Assembly (NCBI GenBank): GCA_048262455.1
Contig: JBLXFD010000001.1
Coordinates: 1-64,000, forward strand
Reading direction: 5' to 3'
From: Psychromarinibacter sp048262455
Lineage (GTDB): Bacteria > Pseudomonadota > Alphaproteobacteria > Rhodobacterales > Rhodobacteraceae
Length of the DNA: 64,000 bases
Part shown: positions 42,175 through 52,216 of the stretch, piece by piece
Numbering within the stretch: the first letter of the stretch is position 1
Layout: each line of letters starts with the position of its first letter
The notes under the pieces: model-generated
What the model was told of the DNA's origin: nothing
Databases searched by the model: none
Seen by the model: the letters and a program-made list of their open reading frames with translations, nothing else
Translations under genes and position numbers: made by a program

Positions 42175-43137
42175 TCAGGGCGCCGTGCCGGCGCAAAGCG
42201 CCACGTCTTCACCTGATTTGCCGCACTGGGTCAGCACGAAGACCCCGGTCTCGGCCTCGAAGTCGAGATCGTCGTCGAAGCCCTCGATCGCGATCACCCC
42301 CGCCACCGAGGCGGCGTCGATTCCGCCGAAGGTGCCGCCGTAGCTGCCGATGCTCTCTTCCACCTCGATCTCGGCGCTGCCGAGGAAGGTGCCCGCCGCG
42401 TCGATGTCCGTCACCACCAGCACCACGTCGTCCAGCGGGTTGAAGGTGCCGGGGTTCAGCAGCGTGCGGTTGTAGATCACGCCGTTCACCTGCATGTCCG
42501 AGAAGTTCGCGTTCAGGAAAACCTTGCCGGTCACCCGTCCGGGCCCCGCCATCTGCAGCGACGGGTCCGATCCCGGCGGCAGGGTGGGGCGCGGGCCGGA
42601 GTAGTTGTTCAGCCCCGCGTAGTCGCCGGCGTAGCTGACCTGCCCCTCGCCCGGCCCGTCGCCGATGGTGGGCGGGGTGAAGTCGCCGTCGCGCTCGTAG
42701 TAGGCGCCGCTGAAGTAGCGGTTGAACTGGCCCCCGTCCGCCACGACCGCCGCGCGCGTGGTGCCGTCAAAGCTGTTCTTGACCACCCCCAGGAACAGCC
42801 GGTCCAGCGGGTCCTCCTGCTTGCGGTAGACCTCGAAGCCCGGCGGCATGCCCGCCTCGGCCAGGCTGTCGCGGGTGTACTGGGTGGCCTTCGGCGTGCC
42901 GTCCAGCCCCTTCATCGTGACGAAGAGCGTCTTGGCGACCGGGTCGTAGGTGACCGATTCGAGATCGTTCGCCAGCGCCGTCGGGATGCCCGCGTCGGTC
43001 ACCGGCGTCTCGTCGGTGGGCGGCGTGGCCGGATCGGTGGGCGTGGTCGGCGCCGCGGCGTCGCCGGCGGCGAAGGGGTTCCCGTCGCACGCGGCCAACA
43101 GGATGCAGGCGGCCAGGGCCGCGGATTTTGTGCGCAT
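42175..43137 (-). CDS. TbpB-like surface lipoprotein, likely substrate of the adjacent Slam
   Basis: 320 aa. Lipoprotein signal peptide with lipobox LAAC (Cys17), then a Pro/Thr-rich low-complexity linker (about 23-48) and a beta-barrel region. The C-terminal half (GKVFLNANFSD, GSYGGTFGGIDAASVAGVIAI) follows the transferrin-binding-protein-B barrel pattern in which a G-x-F-x-G-x-x-A motif ends the barrel. Likely exposed on the cell surface after export by the co-transcribed Slam-like protein. A role in iron or heme capture is inferred by analogy only. Confidence 0.83.
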   Translation of the reverse strand: MRTKSAALAACILLAACDGNPFAAGDAAAPTTPTDPATPPTDETPVTDAGIPTALANDLESVTYDPVAKTLFVTMKGLDGTPKATQYTRDSLAEAGMPPGFEVYRKQEDPLDRLFLGVVKNSFDGTTRAAVVADGGQFNRYFSGAYYERDGDFTPPTIGDGPGEGQVSYAGDYAGLNNYSGPRPTLPPGSDPSLQMAGPGRVTGKVFLNANFSDMQVNGVIYNRTLLNPGTFNPLDDVVLVVTDIDAAGTFLGSAEIEVEESIGSYGGTFGGIDAASVAGVIAIEGFDDDLDFEAETGVFVLTQCGKSGEDVALCAGTAP

Positions 43138-43366
43138 GGGGTCTGCTCTTTTTTGTTTGTGACCTGCCTCGGGGCCACCTTGCGGGCGGGTTATCCACAA
43201 GTCAACGAATCGGCCCGCGCGCGCCGCGCCGGTGATGCACCCGCGCCACGGCAAGAGATATCACTTTATCGAGACGGAAAAACGCCGCATCTGGGGGCTG
43301 GTCCTGCGGCGCTGTCTAGATGTAGTATAGCCCCCTGCGTTACCGCCAAGGAAGAAGGACCGCCCC

Positions 43367-44272
43367 ATGCCGCTGACGGCCGAGCAGCAAGCCGAGATCG
43401 ACGCCCTGCGCGCCAACCCGCGCCCGACCCTGCGTGCCGTGTCCGAAGGGATGGAGGCGCATCTCTACCGTGCCCGCGAGGTGCTGGACCACGGCTTTGT
43501 CCGGGTCATCGACTACATGGGCGACGACAGCGCCATCGTGCAGGCGGCCCGCGTCAGCTACGGGGCCGGGACCAAGCACGTCTCGAACGACGAGGGGCTG
43601 ATCCGCTACCTGATGCGGCACTGGCACTCCACTCCCTTCGAGATGTGCGAGCTGAAGCTGCACGTGAAGCTGCCGGTCTTCGTGGCGCGGCAGTGGATCC
43701 GCCACCGCACCGCCAACGTGAACGAGTATTCCGCCCGCTACTCGATCCTCGACCGCGAGTTCTACATCCCAGAGCCGGACGCCCTGGCCGCCCAGTCCAC
43801 CCAGAACAACCAGGGCCGCGGCGCGGTGCTGGAAGGGGCCGAGGCGGCGCGGGTGCTGGAGATGCTGAAATCCGACGCCAACCGCGCCTACGACCACTAC
43901 GAGGCGATGCTGTCCCAGGAGGGCCAGCAGGGGCTGGCACGGGAACTGGCGCGGATGAACCTGCCGGCGAACATCTACACCCAGTGGTACTGGAAGGTGG
44001 ACCTGCACAACCTGCTGCACTTCCTGCGCCTGCGCGCCGACCCCCACGCGCAGTACGAGATCCGGGTCTACGCCGATGCCATCTGCGAGATGGTGAAGGA
44101 CTGGGTGCCCTTCGCCTACGCCGCCTTCGAGGACTACCGCATGGGCGGCGTGACCCTGTCGTCGAAGGCCCTCGACTGCCTGCGCCGCATGCTGCGCGGC
44201 GAGGCGGTGACGCAGGAGACCAGCGGGATGAGCAAGGGGGAATGGCGGGAGTTCGAGGGGGTGCTAGGGTAG
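43367..44272 (+). CDS. thyX: FAD-dependent thymidylate synthase ThyX
   Basis: 301 aa. The signature RHRTANVNEYSAR at about residues 111-123 is the ThyX RHRx7S motif. Converts dUMP to dTMP using methylene-THF and FADH2, so it draws on the same folate pool as fhs. No thyA in this window. Start ATG has AAGAAGGA upstream. The 263 bases to the convergent prfC hold a single repeat-family copy and no gene. Confidence 0.95.
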   Translation: MPLTAEQQAEIDALRANPRPTLRAVSEGMEAHLYRAREVLDHGFVRVIDYMGDDSAIVQAARVSYGAGTKHVSNDEGLIRYLMRHWHSTPFEMCELKLHVKLPVFVARQWIRHRTANVNEYSARYSILDREFYIPEPDALAAQSTQNNQGRGAVLEGAEAARVLEMLKSDANRAYDHYEAMLSQEGQQGLARELARMNLPANIYTQWYWKVDLHNLLHFLRLRADPHAQYEIRVYADAICEMVKDWVPFAYAAFEDYRMGGVTLSSKALDCLRRMLRGEAVTQETSGMSKGEWREFEGVLG

Positions 44273-44309
44273 GGAAGGCCAAGGCGTTCTTGCAGGCCTG
44301 GTAGAGTTG

Positions 44310-44475
44310 AAGCGAGAAGCCGGGCAGCGGCGGCCCGGGGGATGGCGCTGCCGAATGTCGGGCTGGGCGTTTTATGGTGCCAGCCACCTCCACGGCTCGA
44401 GCGGAGCGCGCGGATGACAAAGCGCCAGCCCGCGGGACGGGCCGGCGCTGCCCGGCGGCCCTGCGGGCCTTGATT
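44310..44475 (-). repeat. Diverged single copy of the intergenic repeat family, reverse orientation
   Basis: Read on the minus strand this stretch has the family landmarks in order: AGCGCC-x-GCCCGTCCCG, GGGCTGGCGCTTTGTCATCC, GTGGCTGG and an ATAAA, then GCCCAGCC. The core palindrome AGCGCCAGCCC...GGGCCGGCGCT lies at 44421-44449. Located between the convergent thyX and prfC. Confidence 0.65.
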
Positions 44476-44535
44476 CCGGGCGAACAATGCTCTTGATCAC
44501 TGCTTCCGGGGCGCGCTGCCCGAGGTCCCCCCGCC

Positions 44536-46143
<1,608 letters not shown>

Positions 46144-46218
46144 GGCGGGCATATAGGCGCGCGGCGCGGGAAGAGCAATCGGCGGCGCGCGGCGCGGGCG
46201 ATCTAGGCGGCGCGGTCC

Positions 46219-46244
46219 GGAACCCGCGCCCGGGGCGGCGGGTT
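46219..46244 (+). promoter_or_regulatory. Possible EcfG-type promoter before the small Rho-N-like gene
   Basis: GGAAC (46219-46223), 17 bases, GGTT (46241-46244), 36 bases before the GTG start. It differs from the consensus CGTT at the first base and lacks the GGAACATT extension, so it is a weaker candidate than the other three. Confidence 0.3.
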
Positions 46245-46279
46245 TTTCCGGCGAAGCAGCCCGCGAAAGGAGGACCCCG

Positions 46280-46534
46280 GTGCCCAATTCAAGCATCAAG
46301 GACGAGAAGCTCTACAAGGACCTGCGCGACGACGGCATGTCCAAGGAAAAGGCCGCCCGGATATCCAACGCCAAGGCCGACCCGGACCAGCACCCGTCGA
46401 AGAAGGGCGGCAAGGCGCCGCCCTACGAGGACTGGACGAAGGACGCGCTATACGAGCGCGCGCAGGAGATCGGCGTCGACGGCCGGTCGGACATGGACAA
46501 GGACCAGCTGATCAGGGCCCTGCGCGACCACTAG
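46280..46534 (+). CDS. Rho-N-like small basic protein (DUF7218-like)
   Basis: 84 aa, hydrophilic. The first half (LYKDLRDDGMSKEKAARISNA, about residues 11-31) and a C-terminal SAP/Rho-N-like helix-extended segment (YERAQEIGVDGRSDMDKDQLIRALR) are characteristic of small proteins formerly labelled Rho termination factor-like and now DUF7218. A nucleic-acid-binding role is inferred. GTG start with AAAGGAGG seven bases upstream. Its stop overlaps the convergent multicopper oxidase by four bases. Confidence 0.8.
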   Translation: MPNSSIKDEKLYKDLRDDGMSKEKAARISNAKADPDQHPSKKGGKAPPYEDWTKDALYERAQEIGVDGRSDMDKDQLIRALRDH

Positions 46535-47910
46535 GTGACCTTGAGCCAGGTGGTCATGCCCGACATCTGGTGCGAGATCATGTGGCAGTGGAAGGCCCAG
46601 TCGCCGGGGTTGTCGGCGACGAAGGCGACCTCCACCGTCTCGCCCCGGTTCACCATCACCGTGTCGCGCGCCGGGCCCAGCGAGCCGTCCGCGGCGCGGG
46701 TGTGGAAGTGGTGGCCGTGCAGGTGCATGGCGTGGGGCCAGGCGGTATCATTGATCATCGCGATGCTCAGGGTCTCGCCGCGCGCGGCCTCGACCAGCGG
46801 GGTCTCGGGGCGGTTGGCGACGCCGTTCAGGGCCCAGAGCACGCCGCGCTCCACCAAAGCGTTCATCGGCAGCACCTCGTCGCCCACGCGCGCCTGCATC
46901 AGCCCGCCCATGGCGCCGCCTTCCATCCGCAGTTCCAGCCGCCGGGCGGCGGCGAGGTCGGGCACCTCCATCCGGTTCGGGGGCAGCGGGGCGGGGTCGG
47001 GGCGGCGGGACATCGCGGCGGAGCCTTCCACCGGGAAGACCCCCAGCGCATAGGCGCCGTCACGCTCGACGCTGACAAGGTAGGCCTCGGCGCCCTCTTC
47101 GGCGGTGACGTCGACGATCAGGTCGGCGCGCTGGGCGGGGCCCAGCGTCACCTGCTCCAGCGGTAGCGGCGCGGCCAGCGGCATGCCGTCCAGCGCGGCG
47201 ACCCAGCCTTCCAGCCCCTGCGCGCCCAGCACCATCACCCGGTCGGTGGCGGCATTGACCAGCCGCAGGCGCAGGCGCTCGTTGCGGCGGGCGGGCTGGC
47301 GCAGCTCGGCGGTGCCGTTGACGGTCAGGTAGCCGCCGATGCGCCCGTTGTGGGCCATGTCGTGCAGGGCGCCGAAATCGTCGAGGATCTGCGCGTCCTC
47401 GCCAAGGCGCCAGTCGTTGATCATCAGCGTCAGGTCGGCGTCCACCTCGGGCGCCTCGCGTTCCTCGACGATCAGCGGCGCGAAGAGGCCGCGGCCCAGC
47501 TGTTCCAGCGTGTGAAGGTGCGGGTGCAGCCAGAAGGTGCCGGCGTCCTCGACGGTGAAGTCATAAAGAAACTCGCCCTCGGGCGGCACCGGCGACTGGG
47601 TCAGGCCCGGCACCCCGTCCATGGCGTTCGGCAGCCGCACCCCGTGCCAGTGGACCGAACTGTCCTGCGCCAGCCCGTTCACGAACCGCCGGGTCAGCCG
47701 GTCGCCCTGCCGCAGCCGGATGCCCGCGCCGGGAACCGTGGCGTCATAGGCCCAGACCGCGGTGGGGCCGTATTCCGCGGGCACCAGCTGCACCTCGGCG
47801 GGCGCGGCGCGCAGGGTGGCGGGATCGGTGGCGGCGCTCAGCGGGCGGGCCGCCAGGGTGGCGGCGGTGCCGGCAATAAACTGGCGGCGGTTCGGTTTCA
47901 GGATCATCAT
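46531..47910 (-). CDS. Multicopper oxidase, Tat-exported
   Basis: 459 aa. Twin-arginine signal (NRRQFIAG, about residues 7-14) and all four copper motifs: HWHG, HPHLH, HAMHLHGHHF and HCHMISHQMSGM, so the T1 and trinuclear sites look intact. Periplasmic. Resembles the CopA/CueO/laccase-like group; no Met-rich copper-sensing insert is seen. Two consecutive ATGs (47910, 47907) follow GAGGG. Roles in copper tolerance or phenol oxidation are both possible. Confidence 0.9.
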   Translation of the reverse strand: MMILKPNRRQFIAGTAATLAARPLSAATDPATLRAAPAEVQLVPAEYGPTAVWAYDATVPGAGIRLRQGDRLTRRFVNGLAQDSSVHWHGVRLPNAMDGVPGLTQSPVPPEGEFLYDFTVEDAGTFWLHPHLHTLEQLGRGLFAPLIVEEREAPEVDADLTLMINDWRLGEDAQILDDFGALHDMAHNGRIGGYLTVNGTAELRQPARRNERLRLRLVNAATDRVMVLGAQGLEGWVAALDGMPLAAPLPLEQVTLGPAQRADLIVDVTAEEGAEAYLVSVERDGAYALGVFPVEGSAAMSRRPDPAPLPPNRMEVPDLAAARRLELRMEGGAMGGLMQARVGDEVLPMNALVERGVLWALNGVANRPETPLVEAARGETLSIAMINDTAWPHAMHLHGHHFHTRAADGSLGPARDTVMVNRGETVEVAFVADNPGDWAFHCHMISHQMSGMTTWLKVT

Positions 47911-48008
47911 CGGCCCTCACATGCAGCGGGGCGCAGTATCGAAGGGGGAGGGCCGGGGCGCAAGCCGGTCCGCCGCTCACCTTTGCGTCAGCGCGCGGGG
48001 CGGGCCGG

Positions 48009-49043
48009 TCAGAGCGCGGAGGCGCCGCGCAGCATCTCGGCCGCGATGGCGGCCTCCAGCGCGCCTTCGCCCAGTTCCACCGGGCGCGGCCGGCTCAGCC
48101 GCGCCGGGGCGGGCTGCGTCGTCAGGCCAAGGCGGGCCTGCAGCTCCACCGGCAGGGCGGGGCTGGTGCGGGTGTCCAGCGTCAGGCTTTCCGTGGCGAT
48201 GCCCTCGGCGAAGATGAACTCGTGGCTGTCGAACAGGATCTGGTAATACTCGACGAAGCCGCCGCTGGAGCGGGTGACCGTCTCGCCGTTGACGAGGTGC
48301 TCGGCCTTCACCACCACCTCGGCCTGCCCGGCGCGCAGCCGGTCCTCGCGCTGGTAGAAGAACAGCCGCTGGTTCGGGCTGAGCCGCAGCTCGCCCTCGT
48401 TGTTTATGGCGCCGGGGGCAATGACGATGGGGGCGAAGGCGCCGGTGGCGCGCACCGTCTGGTGGCCGATCCAGCGCACCGTCTGGGCGCCGTTGTCGCG
48501 GGTCAGCACACGGTCGCCGGACGCGATCTGCTCGATCGGTTTCTGGGCGCCGTCTGACATGGTGATGCGGGTGCCGCGGGTGAAGGAGACGCAGGCGAGG
48601 TGCGCGAACTTGGCCAGCGAGGCCTTCCGGTCGATGCTGACCAGCGCGTAGTCGGTGCGCGGCTTCAGGTCGGCCAGCGGCAGCAGGTAGGTGCCGGCGA
48701 TCAGCGCGGTCTCCGGCTCCAGCTCCACCAGCACCAGCGCCTCGACGATGGCGCCGTCGGGGGCCATGAAGGTGGCGCAGCAGTCAAGGTGCAGCGTCGC
48801 GCCGGTGCGGCCCATCTGCGAGCCCTCGGCCACGGTCAGCTGCGACAGGCTGCCGGCGATGTCGAGGCTCAGCCGCCAGCGGCGGGCCGAGGCGGCGAGG
48901 TTGTAGATGTCATCGAGGATCAGCTCGGCGGCATGGGCCACGGGATCGCCGAGATTGGCGCCGCTCGAGACCACGAAATCGGAGGCCCGGAAGACCGGCA
49001 GCCCCTGTGCCGCGGATCGGTTGGTGAAACCCTGAAGACTCAT
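48009..49043 (-). CDS. Hint-domain protein
   Basis: 344 aa. An N-terminal domain of unknown fold (1-145) precedes a Hint (hedgehog/intein) domain at about 150-300, beginning with a Cys in CVSFTRGTRI and containing SGDRVLTRDNG, HEF and FIFAEGI blocks. Such Hint proteins are common in Rhodobacteraceae, often with calcium-binding repeats, but none is present here. Self-cleavage is possible but the C-terminal Asn/Ser pair typical of full inteins is not obvious. Function unknown. Confidence 0.85.
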   Translation of the reverse strand: MSLQGFTNRSAAQGLPVFRASDFVVSSGANLGDPVAHAAELILDDIYNLAASARRWRLSLDIAGSLSQLTVAEGSQMGRTGATLHLDCCATFMAPDGAIVEALVLVELEPETALIAGTYLLPLADLKPRTDYALVSIDRKASLAKFAHLACVSFTRGTRITMSDGAQKPIEQIASGDRVLTRDNGAQTVRWIGHQTVRATGAFAPIVIAPGAINNEGELRLSPNQRLFFYQREDRLRAGQAEVVVKAEHLVNGETVTRSSGGFVEYYQILFDSHEFIFAEGIATESLTLDTRTSPALPVELQARLGLTTQPAPARLSRPRPVELGEGALEAAIAAEMLRGASAL

Positions 49044-49371
49044 CTATCCCGCTTGCTCCAATGTCCGTTTCGGCCGGGCAGCGCGGGGTCCGGTCAATCA
49101 CCGGTCTCGCCACCCACCGCTTCGAACGCCAATAGGCTAGGAAATTGGGGCGGAAAGGGACAACGTTCCGGGGCGATTGCGGGGCATTGTGCAGGCGTTG
49201 TCGCCGCAATTCGGACAAAGCCCGCCGCGGGGCGCGATTGCCGCGAGGGCGGCAACCGGCGCCGGCGCGCCCGCTCCGGGCCGCATCCGGACGCGATTCG
49301 GCGGGCTTTCCTCCGCCCCGCCGCGATGCTACGCGGTGCGGGACAGTGATGAACACAGGGAGAATGTCGGG
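49044..49371. other. Divergent intergenic region, no gene
   Basis: Region between the Hint gene and the rightward SDR. I see no ORF with coding character and no repeat-family copy. A weak minus-strand TTGTCC-N18-TAGCCT pair lies near 49129-49159; a GGAAC next to it lacks a matching GTT. The SDR has GGGAG 11 bases before its ATG. Confidence 0.4.
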
Positions 49372-50151
49372 ATGGATCTGGGCATCAAGGGTAAGAAGGC
49401 GCTGGTCTGCGCCTCGTCGAAGGGGCTGGGACTGGGCTGCGCGCGGGCGCTGGCCGAGGCGGGCGTGAACCTGATCATGAACGCGCGCGGCTCCGAGGCG
49501 CTGGAAGCGGCGGCGCAGCAGATCCGCGACGACTACGGCGTCGAGGTGACGGCGGTGGCCGCCGACATCACCGCCGAGGACGGCCGCGCGAAGGTGCTGG
49601 AGGCCGCGGGGCAGGTGGACATCCTCGTGACCAACGCGGGCGGCCCGCCCCCGGGCATGTGGACCGACTGGGAGCGCGAGGATTTCATCAAGGCGCTGGA
49701 CGGCAACATGCTGACCCCCATCGCGCTGATCAAGGCGCTGGTGCCGGGGATGATGGAACGCGGCTGGGGCCGGGTGGTGAACATCACCTCGCAGTCGGTC
49801 AAGGCGCCGATCCCGGTGCTGGGCCTGTCGAACTCTGCCCGCGCGGGCCTGACCGGCTACGTCGCCGGCACCTCGCGGCAGATCGCGCAGAAGGGCGTCA
49901 GCATGAACAACCTGCTGCCCGGCATCCACGACACCGACCGCGCCCGGGCGCTGGACAGCAAGGTGTCCGAGGACAAGGGCGTGCCGCTGAGCGAGGCGCA
50001 GGCCGAGCGGGCGCAGACCATTCCCGCCCGGCGCTACGGCACCGCCGAGGAATTCGGCGCCGCCTGCGCCTTCCTGTGCTCGCAGCACGCCGGCTACATC
50101 GTCGGGCAGAACCTTCTGCTGGACGGCGGCGGGGTCAACGCGACGCTCTGA
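49372..50151 (+). CDS. SDR-family oxidoreductase, 3-oxoacyl-reductase-like
   Basis: 259 aa classical short-chain dehydrogenase. The cofactor loop reads SSKGLGLG (about residues 15-22) in place of TGxxxGxG, and NAGGPPPGM replaces the usual NAG-N region; the active-site Ser lies in VNITSQSVK. The YxxxK motif is not clear in its normal place: SNSARAGL occurs instead of Y-x3-K, a feature of a known divergent SDR group similar to short FabG-like proteins, so activity may be altered. C-terminal LLLDGGGVNATL is typical. Substrate unknown. Confidence 0.86.
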   Translation: MDLGIKGKKALVCASSKGLGLGCARALAEAGVNLIMNARGSEALEAAAQQIRDDYGVEVTAVAADITAEDGRAKVLEAAGQVDILVTNAGGPPPGMWTDWEREDFIKALDGNMLTPIALIKALVPGMMERGWGRVVNITSQSVKAPIPVLGLSNSARAGLTGYVAGTSRQIAQKGVSMNNLLPGIHDTDRARALDSKVSEDKGVPLSEAQAERAQTIPARRYGTAEEFGAACAFLCSQHAGYIVGQNLLLDGGGVNATL

Positions 50152-50234
50152 GCCCCGCAGGCGGTTGCGGCGCGGGAAGGGCGTTGTTATCTGGCCGGGC
50201 AAGTCCGAGACATTCGATCAGGATTGACCCGCCC

Positions 50235-51362
50235 GTGACAGCGCCCCCTCCCGCCGCCGCCCCTGCCTCCGCCCCGCCGGCCACGCCGGCGACCCCGCGG
50301 CTGGAGATCCGCGGCCTCGGCCGCAGCTTCGCCGGCCGCCGGGTGGTGGACGGGGTGTCGCTTCAGGTGATGCCGGGGCAGGTGACCTGCCTGCTGGGTC
50401 CCTCGGGCTGCGGCAAGTCCACCACGCTCCGCTGCATCGCCGGGGTCGACCTGCAGGACGAGGGGCAGGTGCTGGTGGACGGCCATGAGGTCAGCGGCGG
50501 CGCCGTGCCGGTGCCGCCCGAGAAGCGCTCTGTCGGGCTGATGTTCCAGGACTTCGCGCTGTTCCCGCACATGACGGTCGAGGACAACGTCGCCTTCGGC
50601 CTCACCGGCAGCCGCGCCGACAAACGCGCCCGCGTCGAGGAGCTGCTGACCCGGGTCGAGATGCTGCGCCACCTCTCCGCCTACCCGCACCAGCTGTCGG
50701 GCGGCGAGCAGCAGCGCGTGGCGCTGGCCCGCGCCATCGCGCCGCGCCCCCGGGTGATGCTGATGGACGAGCCGTTCTCCGGTCTCGACAACCGCCTGCG
50801 CGACGGCATCCGCGACCAGACGCTGGAGATCCTGAAGGAAGAGGGCGCGGCGGTGCTGCTGGTCACGCACGAGCCCGAGGAGGCGATGCGCATGGCCGAC
50901 CAGATCGCGCTGATGCGCGCCGGCCGCATCGTCCAGCAGGGCGCGCCCTACAACGTCTACAACGCCCCCGCCGACAAGGAGGCCGCGGCCTTCTTCTCGG
51001 ACATCAACGTGATCCGCAGCACCGTGCGCGGGGCGCTGACCGACACGCCCTTCGGCCAGTTCCTCGCCCCCGGCCTGCCCGAGGGCACGGTGGTCGAGAT
51101 CGTATTCCGCCCGCAGCACCTGAAGATCGACTTCGACCGGGGCGGGCAGGGGCCGCTGCCCACCGCGGAACACGGGGTGCCGGCGCGGGGCGTGGTGCAG
51201 CGGGCGCGGTTCATGGGCTCGGAAAGCCTGGTGGAATTCCGCATGGACCACGACCTGTCGATCCTGAAGGCCACGGTGCCCAACGTCTTCCTGCCCAAGC
51301 CCGGGATGGCGCTGTGGCTGACGATCCGCCGCGACCGCTGCTTCGTCTTCCCGCAACGCTAG
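50235..51362 (+). CDS. ABC transporter ATP-binding protein (FbpC/PotA-like)
   Basis: 375 aa. Walker A GPSGCGKST, signature LSGGEQQR, Walker B VMLMDEPFSGLD and the H-loop VTHEPEEA are intact; the C-terminal TOBE-like region (about 270-375) is typical of iron(III) and spermidine/putrescine importers. A Pro/Ala-rich leader (about residues 2-18) precedes the domain. GTG start at 50235 with AGGA 11 bases upstream, imperfect. No permease or binding-protein gene is adjacent, so it may serve proteins encoded elsewhere. Confidence 0.87.
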   Translation: MTAPPPAAAPASAPPATPATPRLEIRGLGRSFAGRRVVDGVSLQVMPGQVTCLLGPSGCGKSTTLRCIAGVDLQDEGQVLVDGHEVSGGAVPVPPEKRSVGLMFQDFALFPHMTVEDNVAFGLTGSRADKRARVEELLTRVEMLRHLSAYPHQLSGGEQQRVALARAIAPRPRVMLMDEPFSGLDNRLRDGIRDQTLEILKEEGAAVLLVTHEPEEAMRMADQIALMRAGRIVQQGAPYNVYNAPADKEAAAFFSDINVIRSTVRGALTDTPFGQFLAPGLPEGTVVEIVFRPQHLKIDFDRGGQGPLPTAEHGVPARGVVQRARFMGSESLVEFRMDHDLSILKATVPNVFLPKPGMALWLTIRRDRCFVFPQR

Positions 51363-51426
51363 GTTCGCGCGCCACTTTGCAAGTGCGGCATCGGGCGGTA
51401 TGAAGGGCGAAACGGAAAGGTGCGAC

Positions 51427-52206
51427 ATGTCCCGGCCCATCATCGGCATCATCGGCAACCAGCACATGCTGAGCGAGACGCACCGCGTCCACGCCGGCGG
51501 CTACTACTGCTCGCAGGCGGTGGCGGCGGTCTGTGACGCGACGCCGGTGATCATTCCCACCGACCCAGAGCTGGTGCGGATCGACGACCTGATGACCCAT
51601 TTCGACGGCTTCCTCTTCACCGGCGGCCGCGCCAACGTGCACCCCGAGGAATACGGCACCGCCCCGACAGAAGCGCACGGCACCTTCGACCGGGGGCGCG
51701 ACTCGATCGCGCTGCCGCTGATCCGCGCGCTGACGGAGCGGGGGCAGCCCTACTTCGGCATCTGCCGCGGGTTCCAGGAGGTCAACGTGGCCTTCGGCGG
51801 CACCCTGCACCCCGAGATCCGCGATCTGCCGGGGCGGATGAACCACCGGATGCCCGTGGGCGGCACGCTGGAGCAGATCTTCGAGCTGCGCCAGACCGTC
51901 AGCTTCACCGAAAACGGCGTGTTCCACCGCCTGATGGGCAAGCAGCAGGTGGTCACCAATACCCTGCACGGGCAGGGGGTGGACCGGCCCGGCGCGCGCA
52001 TCGCCATCGACGGCTGGGCCGATGACGGCACCCCCGAGGCGATGTACGTCAAGGGCGCGCCCGGTTTCACCCTGTCGGTGCAGTGGCACCCGGAATTCAA
52101 TGCGGCGAACGATCCGGTGTCGCGGGTGCTGTTCACCGCCTTCGGCGACGCGGTACGCGCCTGGGCGGCGCAGGGCGCGCGGCCCAAGCTGCAAAGCGCG
52201 GGCTGA
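51427..52206 (+). CDS. Class I glutamine amidotransferase-like hydrolase (peptidase C26, PuuD-like)
   Basis: 259 aa. Catalytic Cys in GICRGFQEVN (about residue 116) and His/Glu in WHPEF (about 220) form the triad. PuuD-type enzymes split gamma-glutamyl-GABA in putrescine degradation. The gene lies 64 bases after an ABC ATPase of a group that includes polyamine importers, so a polyamine link is possible. ATG at 51427 has GGAAAGG upstream. Confidence 0.88.
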   Translation: MSRPIIGIIGNQHMLSETHRVHAGGYYCSQAVAAVCDATPVIIPTDPELVRIDDLMTHFDGFLFTGGRANVHPEEYGTAPTEAHGTFDRGRDSIALPLIRALTERGQPYFGICRGFQEVNVAFGGTLHPEIRDLPGRMNHRMPVGGTLEQIFELRQTVSFTENGVFHRLMGKQQVVTNTLHGQGVDRPGARIAIDGWADDGTPEAMYVKGAPGFTLSVQWHPEFNAANDPVSRVLFTAFGDAVRAWAAQGARPKLQSAG

Positions 52207-52216
52207 GGCGCGCGCC

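Noticed and set aside
49129..49159. Minus-strand GGAAC before the Hint gene as a stress promoter
   Set aside because: The -10 position reads CAAT; no GTT at 16-17 bases.
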